A DNA stretch of 64,000 nucleotides, taken from assembly GCA_038235275.1 (NCBI GenBank), contig JBBSUC010000028.1:6849-70848 (forward strand). The letters run 5' to 3'. Below the pieces are notes generated by a model. The model saw only the letters and a list, made by a program, of their open reading frames with translations. It made no database searches and was not told the DNA's origin. Shown piece after piece: positions 1 through 9,070 of this stretch. Numbering within the stretch: the stretch's first letter is position 1; the number at the start of each line of letters is the position of its first letter. Source of the DNA: Persicitalea sp038235275 (GTDB lineage: Bacteria > Bacteroidota > Bacteroidia > Cytophagales > Spirosomataceae). The translations under genes and the position numbers were made by a program.

Positions 1-456
1 CTGTTCGACGAGCCGCAGTGGGCCGTGGTGGGTGATACTTTTCCGGTGGGTTGCGCCCATTCCGATAAGATCGTTTATCCCGAATACTTCGCCGCCAATC
101 CTGATACCTACGACGAGCGGTATAACACCAAGTATGGTGTGTACGAACCCAACTGCGGTCTGAACAACGTCCACATGTCGTGGGGACACGACGAGTACGT
201 CTATCAGATGACGAAGCACGGGATGCCCGAAGAAGGACAGTATATGCTCCGCTACCACTCGTTCTACGCCCAGCACCGGGAAGAGGCTTACAACCATTTG
301 ATGGACGACCACGACCGCGCGATGTTTGCCTGGGTGAGGAAATTCAATCCCTACGATTTGTATTCCAAAGTGCCCACGCCACCCGATTGGCAGAAACTGC
401 GTCCTTACTACGAGGATTTGGTGGCCAAGTATTTGCCGGGAGCTTTGAAATTCTAA
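1..456 (+). CDS. Inositol oxygenase (MIOX), 3' part
   Basis: The gene enters from the left edge, so its N-terminus is missing; the frame is open from base 1. The visible 151 residues match the C-terminal half of myo-inositol oxygenase, the non-heme di-iron enzyme that converts myo-inositol to D-glucuronate. Metal-ligand motifs of the family are present: the His of NVHMSWGHDEY, the His of LRYHSFY, and the Asp of NPYDLYSK. The symporter gene starts 9 bases downstream, so the two are probably cotranscribed and the symporter may import inositol or a related polyol. An internal GTG at 25 is not the true start because conserved sequence continues upstream of it. Family call is firm; the substrate is taken from family knowledge. 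Confidence 0.93.
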   Translation: MFDEPQWAVVGDTFPVGCAHSDKIVYPEYFAANPDTYDERYNTKYGVYEPNCGLNNVHMSWGHDEYVYQMTKHGMPEEGQYMLRYHSFYAQHREEAYNHLMDDHDRAMFAWVRKFNPYDLYSKVPTPPDWQKLRPYYEDLVAKYLPGALKF

Positions 457-465
457 GCCTCCTCC

Positions 466-1839
466 ATGCTTGGATTCTGGATCGTCGGCTACCTTTTTCT
501 GAATCTGGGTATTGGTTTTTGGGCCTCGCGGCGGGTTTCTACCACCCAGGACTTTGTCCTGGCGGGGCGGAATCTGCCGCTTTTGCTGGCTGCCTCGGCC
601 ACATTCGCCACCTGGTTTGGCTCCGAAACCATCATGGGCGCTCCCACCGAATTTATTCAGCATGGGGTGCTGGGTGTGATCGAAGACCCGTTCGGGGCGG
701 CTTTATGTCTGTTCCTGGTGGGTATATTCTTTGCCCGCCGCTTTTACCAAATGAACATCATTACGTTCTGCGATTACTACCGGATTCGGTACGGTCGTCG
801 GGCAGAACTGCTGTCGGCGATTCTCATCATTCCTTCGTATTTCAGTTGGATCGCCGCGCAACTCCTGGCGATGGGCATGGTGCTGAAAATCGTGCTGGGT
901 TGGCCGCTTATCGGGTGCATTCTGCTGAGTTCAGCCGTTGTGATCCTTTACACTGTCTGGGGCGGGATGTGGTCGATTTCCATCACGGATTTTTTGCAAA
1001 CAATCCTGATCATCATAGGATTGAGTATCGTCGCTGTCATTCTTTACCAAGAAACGGGTGGCCTGGATCGCATCACTGAAAAACTTCCCGACGGCTTCTT
1101 CCGCTTTTATCCCGAATTTACTTTTAAAGGTTCAATAGAATATTTCGCGGCCTGGATTACGATTGGGCTAGGTTCCATTCCGCAGCAGGACGTTTTTCAG
1201 CGGGTGATGTCGGCGCGGTCGGCGCAAACGGCGGTGCGGGCCACGCTGATTTCCTCCTTCATGTACCTGAGCGTGGCGCTTCTCCCGCTTTTTATCGCCC
1301 TCTGCGGCCACCTGCTGTATCCCGAACTGGAACTGACCAATGGACAGATGATTATCCCGCAAATGGTACTGCTGCACACGGGATTGCCGCTACAAATCCT
1401 ATTTTTCGGAGCCTTAGTCTCGGCCATCCTTAGCACCACGAGCAGCGCCATCATGGCCCCGGCGGCGGTACTGGGCGAGAATATCGTCAAGTTTTTCCGC
1501 CCCGAACTCACCGATCGACAGCTACTGCTGGTCATTCGGCTAGGTATCGTGCTGATCACTGTCATCTGCATTTTCATGGCCACCACCCGCGAAAGTATTT
1601 TCGAACTCGTAGCCGAATCCTCGGCGTTCAGTCTGGTTTCACTATTTGTGCCGCTGGCGGCGGGTATTTACTGGCCGCGAGCCAACGCCCTGGGATGTCT
1701 GCTTTCGATGGTAGCCGGGCTGAGCGTGTGGCTGGGCTGCGTTTGGCTCGAAACCGAGTATCCGCCACTGATTTACGGTTTGCTGGCGAGTGGGTTGGGA
1801 ATGCTTGTTGGGGTAGGTTTTGGCAAGAAAGGAGAGTGA
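466..1839 (+). CDS. Sodium:solute symporter (SSS family)
   Basis: A 457-residue polytopic inner-membrane protein with about 12-13 hydrophobic segments and the LeuT-fold SSS signature. The N-terminal segment with RNLPLLLAASATFATWFGSE resembles the TM1 sodium-site region, and ALVSAILSTTSSAIMAPA carries the Ser-Thr pair that coordinates the Na2 ion in this family. It should cotransport Na+ with an organic solute. The gene lies 9 bases after the inositol oxygenase gene, suggesting inositol or another polyol/sugar acid as substrate, but SSS specificity cannot be read from sequence. Length is slightly short for the family (usually 480-550) because the C-terminal end after the last helix is brief. 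Confidence 0.9.
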   Translation: MLGFWIVGYLFLNLGIGFWASRRVSTTQDFVLAGRNLPLLLAASATFATWFGSETIMGAPTEFIQHGVLGVIEDPFGAALCLFLVGIFFARRFYQMNIITFCDYYRIRYGRRAELLSAILIIPSYFSWIAAQLLAMGMVLKIVLGWPLIGCILLSSAVVILYTVWGGMWSISITDFLQTILIIIGLSIVAVILYQETGGLDRITEKLPDGFFRFYPEFTFKGSIEYFAAWITIGLGSIPQQDVFQRVMSARSAQTAVRATLISSFMYLSVALLPLFIALCGHLLYPELELTNGQMIIPQMVLLHTGLPLQILFFGALVSAILSTTSSAIMAPAAVLGENIVKFFRPELTDRQLLLVIRLGIVLITVICIFMATTRESIFELVAESSAFSLVSLFVPLAAGIYWPRANALGCLLSMVAGLSVWLGCVWLETEYPPLIYGLLASGLGMLVGVGFGKKGE

Positions 1840-1938
1840 TTGAAATTTAACCACCAAGGCGTACTCCTGTCATTATTAGTAAAACACGCACCATTTTTAC
1901 CCGTCGCTTCGTTCAAAAGCAAAGCAGCGCGTCCGGCT

Positions 1939-2787
1939 ATGAACAGAATTTTCCCTCTCGTTATTTATCTAATCGGCGGTTTGGCAATAAGCCAAAGCCT
2001 GCGAGCGCAGGCCAGAATCGAAGGTTTGGGTAGTAACATTCCCCCGCAAGGCGTTATCACCCTCATTGGCGGCGCGGGCGTGGCCTACTACCAGGGCGAC
2101 CTCAGCGATGGCGTGGATTTTGGGCATCTGGGACTCGGCCCAAATCTGGCGCTGGGTGGTATGTACCGCTTTTCGGAACACGTCAGCTTGCGCAGCGAAC
2201 TACGCTATTATCAGTTACGGGCCGATCAGAAAAATTCCCGCAACTTCGTCAATAATCTCTCCTTTCGTACCCGTAATCCCGATTTCTACGTCGGAGCGCA
2301 GGGCGATTTATTTGCTTTTTCGCAGCAGGCGCGCGTCAATCCCTACCTCTTTGCAGGAATCGGCACCACTTTTCTCAATCCCAAAGCTGAACTCGACGGC
2401 ACGTGGTATAGTCTGCCGCCCTTAACTACCGAAGGCGTAAAGTACTCCCGCACCCCGCTGCTGGTCGTGGCGGGCCTGGGTGCCACCTACCGCCTTACCG
2501 ACCGCTGGGGCCTCGGCCTGGAACTCTGTGGTAATTTCCTGAATTCCGATTACCTCGACGATGCCAGCAGCGTGTTTCCTCAACCCGACCAACTCCCCAG
2601 CGACCTGGCCCGTCGCCTCTCCGACCGCAGCCCCGAAATTGGCGGAACACCCCGACAAGCGGGCTTTATTCGCGGCAATCCCAACGTGAAGGATTCTTAC
2701 ATCTTTCTGAGTGTGAAGGCGCAGTACGTGCTGACGACCAGATATTTTGCGCAACAAAGGAAGAAGACAAGGTGCCCGAAGTTTTGA
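1939..2787 (+). CDS. Outer-membrane beta-barrel protein
   Basis: A 282-residue secreted protein. The ATG at 1939 is chosen because it begins a typical signal peptide (MNRIFPLVIYLIGG, cleavage near LRAQA); an earlier in-frame TTG at 1840 would put 33 unlikely residues before it. The mature part has alternating amphipathic strands with aromatic girdles, an early GAGVAYYQGDLSD and the closing KDSYIFLSVKAQYVL, which is the pattern of small Bacteroidota outer-membrane barrels (OmpA/OmpW-like fold, about eight strands). Function is unknown. It is convergent with the stator-like gene at 2798, leaving only 10 bases between stop codons, so it need not belong to that system. Confidence 0.75.
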   Translation: MNRIFPLVIYLIGGLAISQSLRAQARIEGLGSNIPPQGVITLIGGAGVAYYQGDLSDGVDFGHLGLGPNLALGGMYRFSEHVSLRSELRYYQLRADQKNSRNFVNNLSFRTRNPDFYVGAQGDLFAFSQQARVNPYLFAGIGTTFLNPKAELDGTWYSLPPLTTEGVKYSRTPLLVVAGLGATYRLTDRWGLGLELCGNFLNSDYLDDASSVFPQPDQLPSDLARRLSDRSPEIGGTPRQAGFIRGNPNVKDSYIFLSVKAQYVLTTRYFAQQRKKTRCPKF

Positions 2788-2797
2788 ACTTCAATAA

Positions 2798-3406
2798 TTA
2801 TTCCACTTTAATCTCCCCAATCTTAGGGACAATCTGAATCAGAATCCGCTGATTTAGTGGCTCGCTTGAAAACCGCCCGATACCGCCCGTACCCGAACCC
2901 GCCACCTGCACCTCACAAATCGTTTGGTCGAAGCGGATATTGCGGGAATTCCAAAGATTCTGTACGGCCAAGGCGCGCTTGTAGCTGAGCGTGTAATTGT
3001 CGGGGTAATTGTCCTTCGACGCCATCCCCTCGATGATGACCACGTACTTGATGTCCTGTCCGGCGTATTTGGTTTTTAGCGTGTCGATAAGGTTGCTGAT
3101 GGATTTTCCCACGTTGACCAGGTACTGAATATTACTGCCCTGGATGACATCGCTCTTTTGGGCGAACTGAATATTCTGCACCAACGAAAACCGCTTATAG
3201 ACCGAGTCGTAGGCGAAGTACTTCCGAGGCAATTCCTTCACCGCTGCCTGCACCTCCTTTATTTTGTTGAGTTGCTGTTGCGTAACGCGCTGCTGGTTGG
3301 TGAGTTTCAGGTAAGTAAGCACGTACAATACCAGCATGATGAAGAAAAGACTTGTCATCAAGTCGGCGAAACTGGGCCAGAAAAAACCGGAGTTTTGGGA
3401 TTTCAT
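2798..3406 (-). CDS. MotB/ZorB-like stator protein with OmpA-type C-terminus
   Basis: A 202-residue protein and the last gene of the eight-gene minus-strand block. Residues 10-32 form one transmembrane helix opening with PSFADLMTSLFF; Asp15 sits where MotB, ExbD and ZorB carry the proton-binding aspartate. A helical linker follows (about 35-60), then a periplasmic OmpA-like domain (about 100-200) with VVIIEGMAS, NYTLSYKRALAVQNLW and NQRILIQIV matching the family's GHTD, LSxxRAxAV and NRRVEI motifs. It presumably binds peptidoglycan and makes a proton channel with the MotA-like protein encoded 6 bases upstream. The GHTD site reads EGMAS, so peptidoglycan affinity may differ. Assignment by motif is strong; the process served is inferred. 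Confidence 0.85.
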   Translation of the reverse strand: MKSQNSGFFWPSFADLMTSLFFIMLVLYVLTYLKLTNQQRVTQQQLNKIKEVQAAVKELPRKYFAYDSVYKRFSLVQNIQFAQKSDVIQGSNIQYLVNVGKSISNLIDTLKTKYAGQDIKYVVIIEGMASKDNYPDNYTLSYKRALAVQNLWNSRNIRFDQTICEVQVAGSGTGGIGRFSSEPLNQRILIQIVPKIGEIKVE

Positions 3407-3412
3407 GCGCGG

Positions 3413-5014
3413 TTATTTTCCCGAAATCATGCGCTTGAACCGCGCACCGAGTTTGCGGTTGGCGCGATCTTTCTCATTTTTTTCCAGCAATTCGAGTAAG
3501 GTTGCCATCGTGCCGTTGAGTTGGTCGAGCCGCTGCCGGGTACTTTCACTTTGCGAAGCGGCGCTGTCCTTGAACTGAGAAACTTCCTGCGTGATCGTGG
3601 ACAGATGCTTCAAATTGTGGAGGCTATTCTGGCTGCCGGACAGCGCCAGACGCAGCGATTCGGTTTCATCAACCGTGAACTGCTTCACAGCCTCGCTGGA
3701 ATTCAGGATGTGTTTTTCCAAATCCTTGAAGGAACCGGAGATAGCGTGACCCACGTCAGCCACGGCGCTGGCGGTAAATAATTCGTGTTGTTTCAGGTTT
3801 TGCAAATGCCCCGTCACGAAATCAATGATCTGCTGACTTTGGTCAAGCTTACTGCTCAGATTATCGGCAATCGTTTTGAAATTATCCGTCCGTTCCAGTA
3901 ACTGATTCGTGCGATCCACAATGCGCTCCGAGTTGGTGACGAAGGCGTTGACGTTCATCATCGAGCCGTTAAATTTCTCAAACTGCTTCACCGACTGTTC
4001 TAACTGCTGCAATACTGTGAGGTTATACTGCGTCATTTCCGACACCTTCATCTTGTCAATAGATTCTAATAGATCACGCTGCGCCAAGATGGTCTTGGTG
4101 TTGGAGGCAAAAATGCCCGACAGGTCTTTGAGGTTGACCGTAAACTCGCCATTGAATTTTAGCAGATTACGCTGTAAAGATTCCAGCGTTGCCGCCAATC
4201 CCTGGTTGATGATTGGCAATAATTCCACCTGCATGAAGGTATAAAATTCATTCTTCCGCGCCTCCACCAGCGTCCGCGATCCTTTGAACGTGCCGCCCGA
4301 ATTGATGATGGTTAAAGCCAAACCCACAAAACTGGCAATCATCGCAATTTTTACCCCGCCGATCAGCGATGAAATCCCGTCGTTCAGCAGCAGATTATTA
4401 GCCTGCGCGTCCACCGCAACGGCCATATCGGGCATACTGAACAGGCCGATGACGATACCCAACATCGTACCCATCAAACCCAAATACAGTGGTACGCTGA
4501 TCGACAAATTGATGTCTTCCTCCACCGCGCTGACGTTCCGCTCCACGATGTCTTTCATCAAACTAAAATCCGACGAAGCTCCCCGGTTGCGGATGAGGTA
4601 GTTATTTAGGGAGAACAGAATGTTGGCAAAAATGGGGTTCGCCTCGGCTTTGCTATCGATGATGTTGACCTGCGTCTTGGGAAGCGTTTTTTCCTGCTCT
4701 GCGTCATCTTCACCCTCGAACAAACGGGCCGTTGGATGAGGCTCTTCCTGTCGATACGCATTCGCATCCTCTAAGTAAATGCCCGAAGCACCCTGGTATT
4801 TCCCCTGAAACTTTCCAATATTTTCCAGAATCACGCGCGGTGACAGACGCTCTAAATCCACGAGAAATAGGCGGATTTTAGCCACGCTTATTTCTTCCGG
4901 TTTTGGAATAATATTTCGGAAAATACTGATCTGGCGACGGGTACGGAAGAAGACGACAAATTGGATGAAAATAATAATACCGATCAGGAATATTTCAAAA
5001 ATCTCAACTTTCAT
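3413..5014 (-). CDS. MotA/TolQ/ExbB-type proton channel with long coiled-coil tail (ZorA-like)
   Basis: A 533-residue inner-membrane protein. I start it at the ATG at 5014, which begins the first helix (MKVEIFEIFLIGIII) and overlaps the preceding stop by 11 bases; a start at 5056 would add 14 polar residues. TM1 spans about 5-23. TM2 (about 171-194) contains the channel signature LYLGLMGTMLGIVIGL and TM3 (about 215-238) follows with ISSLIGGVKIAMIASFVGLAL. From about 265 to 520 the protein is a predicted cytoplasmic coiled coil rich in Gln, Asn and Leu, ending in basic RKLGARFKRMISGK. MotA and TolQ lack such a tail, while ZorA of the Zorya defence system has one. It should pair with the downstream MotB-like protein. 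Role beyond ion-driven motor is not established. Confidence 0.87.
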   Translation of the reverse strand: MKVEIFEIFLIGIIIFIQFVVFFRTRRQISIFRNIIPKPEEISVAKIRLFLVDLERLSPRVILENIGKFQGKYQGASGIYLEDANAYRQEEPHPTARLFEGEDDAEQEKTLPKTQVNIIDSKAEANPIFANILFSLNNYLIRNRGASSDFSLMKDIVERNVSAVEEDINLSISVPLYLGLMGTMLGIVIGLFSMPDMAVAVDAQANNLLLNDGISSLIGGVKIAMIASFVGLALTIINSGGTFKGSRTLVEARKNEFYTFMQVELLPIINQGLAATLESLQRNLLKFNGEFTVNLKDLSGIFASNTKTILAQRDLLESIDKMKVSEMTQYNLTVLQQLEQSVKQFEKFNGSMMNVNAFVTNSERIVDRTNQLLERTDNFKTIADNLSSKLDQSQQIIDFVTGHLQNLKQHELFTASAVADVGHAISGSFKDLEKHILNSSEAVKQFTVDETESLRLALSGSQNSLHNLKHLSTITQEVSQFKDSAASQSESTRQRLDQLNGTMATLLELLEKNEKDRANRKLGARFKRMISGK

Positions 5015-5567
5015 ACCGGATGCGGGCTTTGGTAGTGACCTTCCATTTGTCGCCAATTAGTTCGGCGATGCCATTTTCTACGGTATAAATCTTACGGGCC
5101 TTAGGATCGAAGGCATTCGACGCATCGCAAACGGGATCAATGTTTTTGTCAGGATAGGCTAAAGCCAGTCGCACCGATGCTTCGTGTTCATCGATTTTAA
5201 ATTTGGCTTGGTTGTCTTTAGTATTTTGAAACTTATAAATCGACGCGCCTTCTTTGTAAGAAGGATTGGCCGAACTATTATTGAAACTTCCGTCGGAGTT
5301 GGGTGTGGAGAGATAGAAGTTTTGGATCACTTTTTCCGGCTCACGCGCAGGAGCAGAATTCACCACAGGCGGTTGGATCGGAGCTGATTTTACCGTCGGC
5401 TCAATTGTGCCTGGTTTGTTAATTTCCATCGGCACACTTGCACTCATCACTTTGGCTTGTAGCGTTCTAAGTTCCTGCCTAAGCTTCGATACGCTGTCTT
5501 CCAGTATGTTGACTCTGCTTTTTAGCCGATCGACTTCGCTCCCTCTTGAATTATCGTATGCAGCCAT
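5004..5567 (-). CDS. Coiled-coil linker protein of the tubulin/actin/stator block
   Basis: A 187-residue soluble protein I do not recognise. Residues 10-45 form a leucine-heptad coiled coil (EVDRLKSRVNILEDSVSKLR). A Pro/Ser/Asn-rich linker follows (about 45-105). The last 75 residues make a small mixed alpha/beta domain (GASIYKF to ARIRYES). No signal peptide or membrane helix is present, so it is cytoplasmic. It sits between the actin-like gene (24 bases upstream) and the MotA-like gene, which it overlaps by 11 bases, implying coupled translation and perhaps a role as adaptor between cytoskeletal and channel parts. That role is inferred only from position and from the coiled coil. Confidence 0.7.
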   Translation of the reverse strand: MAAYDNSRGSEVDRLKSRVNILEDSVSKLRQELRTLQAKVMSASVPMEINKPGTIEPTVKSAPIQPPVVNSAPAREPEKVIQNFYLSTPNSDGSFNNSSANPSYKEGASIYKFQNTKDNQAKFKIDEHEASVRLALAYPDKNIDPVCDASNAFDPKARKIYTVENGIAELIGDKWKVTTKARIRYES

Positions 5568-5590
5568 AGCTGAATATTGATTTAAATTTC

Positions 5591-8500
5591 CTAACTATTC
5601 ACCGGCGTCAATTCCCCCAACTGTTTCGATAAATTATTGATCGCGCCGATGATGGGATAGAAGAATAATGTCTCCTCAATTTCCTTTTCGTCTGAACGAA
5701 CTTCGTCCATTTTCTTGGTGTATTCCAGTCCTTCGGCCAGATAATCCCGCAGATGTCGATTGAGACCGTCTTTGAAAATTTCCAAAGCGCTGTACGACAC
5801 GCCAAAATTATCCGAAAAGCTCATCTTCTTGTCTAAATCAAGAAACATTCGGTTGAAGTCGGCTACGTAATCGGTGATTTCTGTCTGCACTTCGTTGGTC
5901 AAATCCACGTAACGCAGGCGGGTAATGGATTCGTCTTTTAGCCCCGTCAGAATAGCCTTTATTTTTTTGATATTGATGTTCAAATCTTCGGGATCGGTCA
6001 TTAATCCACCTTTGCAGGTGAGTTCTTTCGGAATGTCTTTTTCGGCTTTGATAACCAAATCTTCCGTCCCAAAATCTTTTTCAAAAACGGCGGCAAAAAT
6101 GAGTTCGGAAAATTCTGAAAGCGTCCGTTGATTGCGGGTGATGATGCTCAGAATCTTGGAGCCTGTGCCACTGAATACAATATTTTTGGGTAACTCCGTA
6201 TCCGGCAATTTCGTCTTCATCAACTGCGCCACGTGGTAAATAATGGCGGAATAGAAGTACAGAAAAATGATTTTATAATCATTATCATCCGCCAATATAG
6301 CATTGAATGAAAACATATTGGCGTCCCGAATGCGGTAGTTCTTTTCGAGTGAGAATAAAAAAGCAATGATGTCTTCCGACTTGTTTTTATCCTTGATTGA
6401 ATCGAGGACTTTCATTAGATCATACTGCTTGTTAGCACTCAATAAGTTCTCATAATATGCCGTGTATTTCTTGATCAGACCATTGGAAGTAGCGCCAAAT
6501 TCGTAGAAGCCGTCCCCAAAAATAGCGTTAGCGGCAAATTTGAAAGAGGACAGCAAAATTGGTTTGCTCGATTTGAAAACGACTACGTCCGACGTGCCAC
6601 CCCCGATGTCGATCGACACCACGGGAGAGAAGGTGCCGCCGGGCAACTGACCCGTGTTTTTGTAATAATAAAAAGGTGCAAGCGACTCGCTGATGCCGTA
6701 GGGTATGTTGGTGGCGTTGAAGTACTTTTGGTACAAATCGTTAATCAATCCTTCCATACTATCCTTCCGGTTGTTGGTCATGCTGCTCGGATAGAACCAC
6801 ACCAGCTTAGTCTCCGTTAGGTTGCCGCCGTTGCGCAAAACCTTATTGCGCATCAACAATAGTAGCGTCTCGAAGTACGCCCGAATGCGCTTGGTGTTGC
6901 CGGGTTCCACCTTCGCCCATTTTAGGTTCGACTTGATTTCGTTGACGCCGTCGTGCGTTTTTTCGTAGGTGAAAGGGATATTAAAATCAGCCAGGCTGTT
7001 GGTTTCCTTGTTGAGATCCAGGTCCTTACCCTCACCGGACACCGTGCGGGTCGGGAATTTGAAGCGGTTGCCGCCGCCTAATTGCTCGGGCAAAAACTCA
7101 TAGTCCACGAACTCGCGGATGGCGATGGCACCCGAGCCACCGAAGTCTTCACTCGTTTTGACCGAATCGAAAAGCGTGGCGATTTGCATATCCTCCACCG
7201 TGATATCGAAGGCTTTCGGCGCCGAGGCCCCGGCTTTGTACTCGATATGGGTGTTGGTGGTGCCGAAGTCCAACGCGAAGGTGAAAACGGTATTGCCATT
7301 CGTGAAATGCGGCCATTTTGGAATAACTACCCCGCCCATGTCAGTCTGTCCCGTGTCCTGTACGTAGATGTAGTCGAACTCCTTGTCCAACACGTAATAT
7401 TGCGTGGTGGCGTCGGCCGCTTGCTTGCGAGTGCGCTTGCGGGGCTTGCCGGAACCCGTCGTTTCCTCGTTGACAATCGGAATCGGGACGTTGGCGCGTT
7501 GGTTGAAAAACTGTAATGCGTAATCCGAATTCTTGAACACACCCGCCACGTTGCGGTCGATGACCTGCACGCGGTAGGGCGAGGCGATGTCCGGTAAGTT
7601 GGTTTTGACGAAGGGATAGAGCGTCAGCCCCACCTGCTGCTCCACGACCACGCCCTTGTTGGCGGCTTCCTCGGGCTTCGTAATCTGGTGTTCCAGCGAC
7701 TGGTAATACGTTCGCTCAAAGGCGATGGACTCGCCCTCCTTCATAATTGGTATCCTGAGCGTGACCCGCACGCTGCCCGCCACGCCCTGCGTCATTTCGA
7801 TACTGGGTTTGCCCGGTCCGCCGCCCAACAAATCGTTGGGCGTGAAATAGTCGAAAAACTGCTTTTTGAGCGGCAGTAGAAAACCCTTCGAGTCGTCGCC
7901 CACTTCGGCGTTCACGTTGCCATCGAAAAATTTTTCCTTGTTAATCGGATAGACGAGCCGAATCAGGTACGGCTCCAGGAAGTCGCTGACCGTCAAGTAC
8001 GGGTACTGAATCCGCGCGCCGGGCAGGCTGCGTTTTTCCAAGGCCGCCTCGTCGGCGTAGGGTACTTCCACGCCGTGATCCCAGTTGTCATTGACATAGC
8101 GCAGCCGCTTGTTGAAATTATTTTGTAACACCAGCGGCGTTGGCCCGGTCAGCGTTTTAGAAGCATTAATGCGGAAATCGCTTTCCCCAATCGAACCCAG
8201 AATATCTTCTTTCTTGCGCTTGCGTAACGGAATGCCCAGGACCTCAACGATGTCGCCCGCCTTTCCCGAATCTAGCTCGGAGTAATTGATCTCAAAATCA
8301 GCGGGTTTCAGATTCTTGATTTCTTCGTAAAGTGCGTGATTTTTGCGGTCGAGAATTGCTAAGTTCTTATCCAAATAGTCGCTCACTACTTTCATCCGAC
8401 TGGCCAGCAACGGATTGGCCCGGAACAAGTGGTGTACGTACTTCTGAAAATCGACCTCGCGCTCGTACAGTGGCACGTAGTTGTGGTCGAAAAGGACGTC

Positions 8501-9067
8501 GTTCTTCGTCAGCTTGATTTGGGCGTGCGTGAGGTCGTTGGCCGTCGGGAAAAACAGCGTGGCGGGAGAGGTGCAGCCAATGATTTTGTGGTTGAATTCC
8601 AGAATGTACAGCCGCCGCAGCAGGTCGAAATTATAGGATTCCTTGTCCTGCTGCAGGTACAGTTCCAGCGTTTCGGCCAGGCGGCGGTGCGCGTCAGACG
8701 AAGCTTTCATCTTCCCAATTTCGGCGTCCTTATCCCAAACAATTATCCGCAGATTCTCCCGCAGACTGTCACTGTTGAAAATCATTTCGGCCAAATCCAG
8801 GGTGTCCGACACCAGCTTCTCGTCCGTGCGGCCCGCCAGTACGTTGCCGTTGCTGTTGGCGGCTTTCAATTCGGGCGTTTTGTTGATGTTGCGAAAAGCC
8901 GTTTTCGCCAGGTCAATTCGCGCGAACGGACTCGGAATGGCGGGTGAAAGCGTTTCTCCGCTACCCCCTTCGGGGTCTTTGATGGACTCGATTTCTTTGT
9001 CGGAGTAGGCATCGGAAGAAAACCAGTCCTTGCCGCCCCGGTTGGTATGGCCGAATATTTTGCTCAT
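5591..9067 (-). CDS. SrfB-like giant actin/Hsp70-fold ATPase
   Basis: An 1158-residue cytoplasmic protein. The C-terminal half carries the nucleotide motifs of the actin/Hsp70 superfamily: phosphate-1 at about 598-606 (ALDFGTTNT), phosphate-2 at about 818-827 (SIDIGGGTSD) and the adenosine motif at about 964-971 (VFSGTGSK). The arrangement, and the roughly 590-residue N-terminal part with no recognised motif, match the SrfB (virulence factor SrfB) family. A basic patch KPRKRTRKQ lies just before the ATPase core (541-549). It starts 3 bases after the tubulin-like gene, so the two NTPases are probably translated together. The biochemical role of SrfB proteins is unknown; ATP binding is supported by motif, polymerisation is speculation. 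Confidence 0.8.
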   Translation of the reverse strand: MSKIFGHTNRGGKDWFSSDAYSDKEIESIKDPEGGSGETLSPAIPSPFARIDLAKTAFRNINKTPELKAANSNGNVLAGRTDEKLVSDTLDLAEMIFNSDSLRENLRIIVWDKDAEIGKMKASSDAHRRLAETLELYLQQDKESYNFDLLRRLYILEFNHKIIGCTSPATLFFPTANDLTHAQIKLTKNDVLFDHNYVPLYEREVDFQKYVHHLFRANPLLASRMKVVSDYLDKNLAILDRKNHALYEEIKNLKPADFEINYSELDSGKAGDIVEVLGIPLRKRKKEDILGSIGESDFRINASKTLTGPTPLVLQNNFNKRLRYVNDNWDHGVEVPYADEAALEKRSLPGARIQYPYLTVSDFLEPYLIRLVYPINKEKFFDGNVNAEVGDDSKGFLLPLKKQFFDYFTPNDLLGGGPGKPSIEMTQGVAGSVRVTLRIPIMKEGESIAFERTYYQSLEHQITKPEEAANKGVVVEQQVGLTLYPFVKTNLPDIASPYRVQVIDRNVAGVFKNSDYALQFFNQRANVPIPIVNEETTGSGKPRKRTRKQAADATTQYYVLDKEFDYIYVQDTGQTDMGGVVIPKWPHFTNGNTVFTFALDFGTTNTHIEYKAGASAPKAFDITVEDMQIATLFDSVKTSEDFGGSGAIAIREFVDYEFLPEQLGGGNRFKFPTRTVSGEGKDLDLNKETNSLADFNIPFTYEKTHDGVNEIKSNLKWAKVEPGNTKRIRAYFETLLLLMRNKVLRNGGNLTETKLVWFYPSSMTNNRKDSMEGLINDLYQKYFNATNIPYGISESLAPFYYYKNTGQLPGGTFSPVVSIDIGGGTSDVVVFKSSKPILLSSFKFAANAIFGDGFYEFGATSNGLIKKYTAYYENLLSANKQYDLMKVLDSIKDKNKSEDIIAFLFSLEKNYRIRDANMFSFNAILADDNDYKIIFLYFYSAIIYHVAQLMKTKLPDTELPKNIVFSGTGSKILSIITRNQRTLSEFSELIFAAVFEKDFGTEDLVIKAEKDIPKELTCKGGLMTDPEDLNINIKKIKAILTGLKDESITRLRYVDLTNEVQTEITDYVADFNRMFLDLDKKMSFSDNFGVSYSALEIFKDGLNRHLRDYLAEGLEYTKKMDEVRSDEKEIEETLFFYPIIGAINNLSKQLGELTPVNS

Positions 9068-9070
9068 AAT

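Noticed and set aside
1840..1938. N-terminal extension of the outer-membrane barrel gene to a TTG at 1840
   Set aside because: It would put 33 residues before a clear signal peptide; the ATG at 1939 is the better start.
5591..9067. Reading the actin-fold protein as a DnaK chaperone
   Set aside because: It has no substrate-binding domain or DnaK linker, is nearly twice as long, and its ATPase core is C-terminal as in SrfB proteins.
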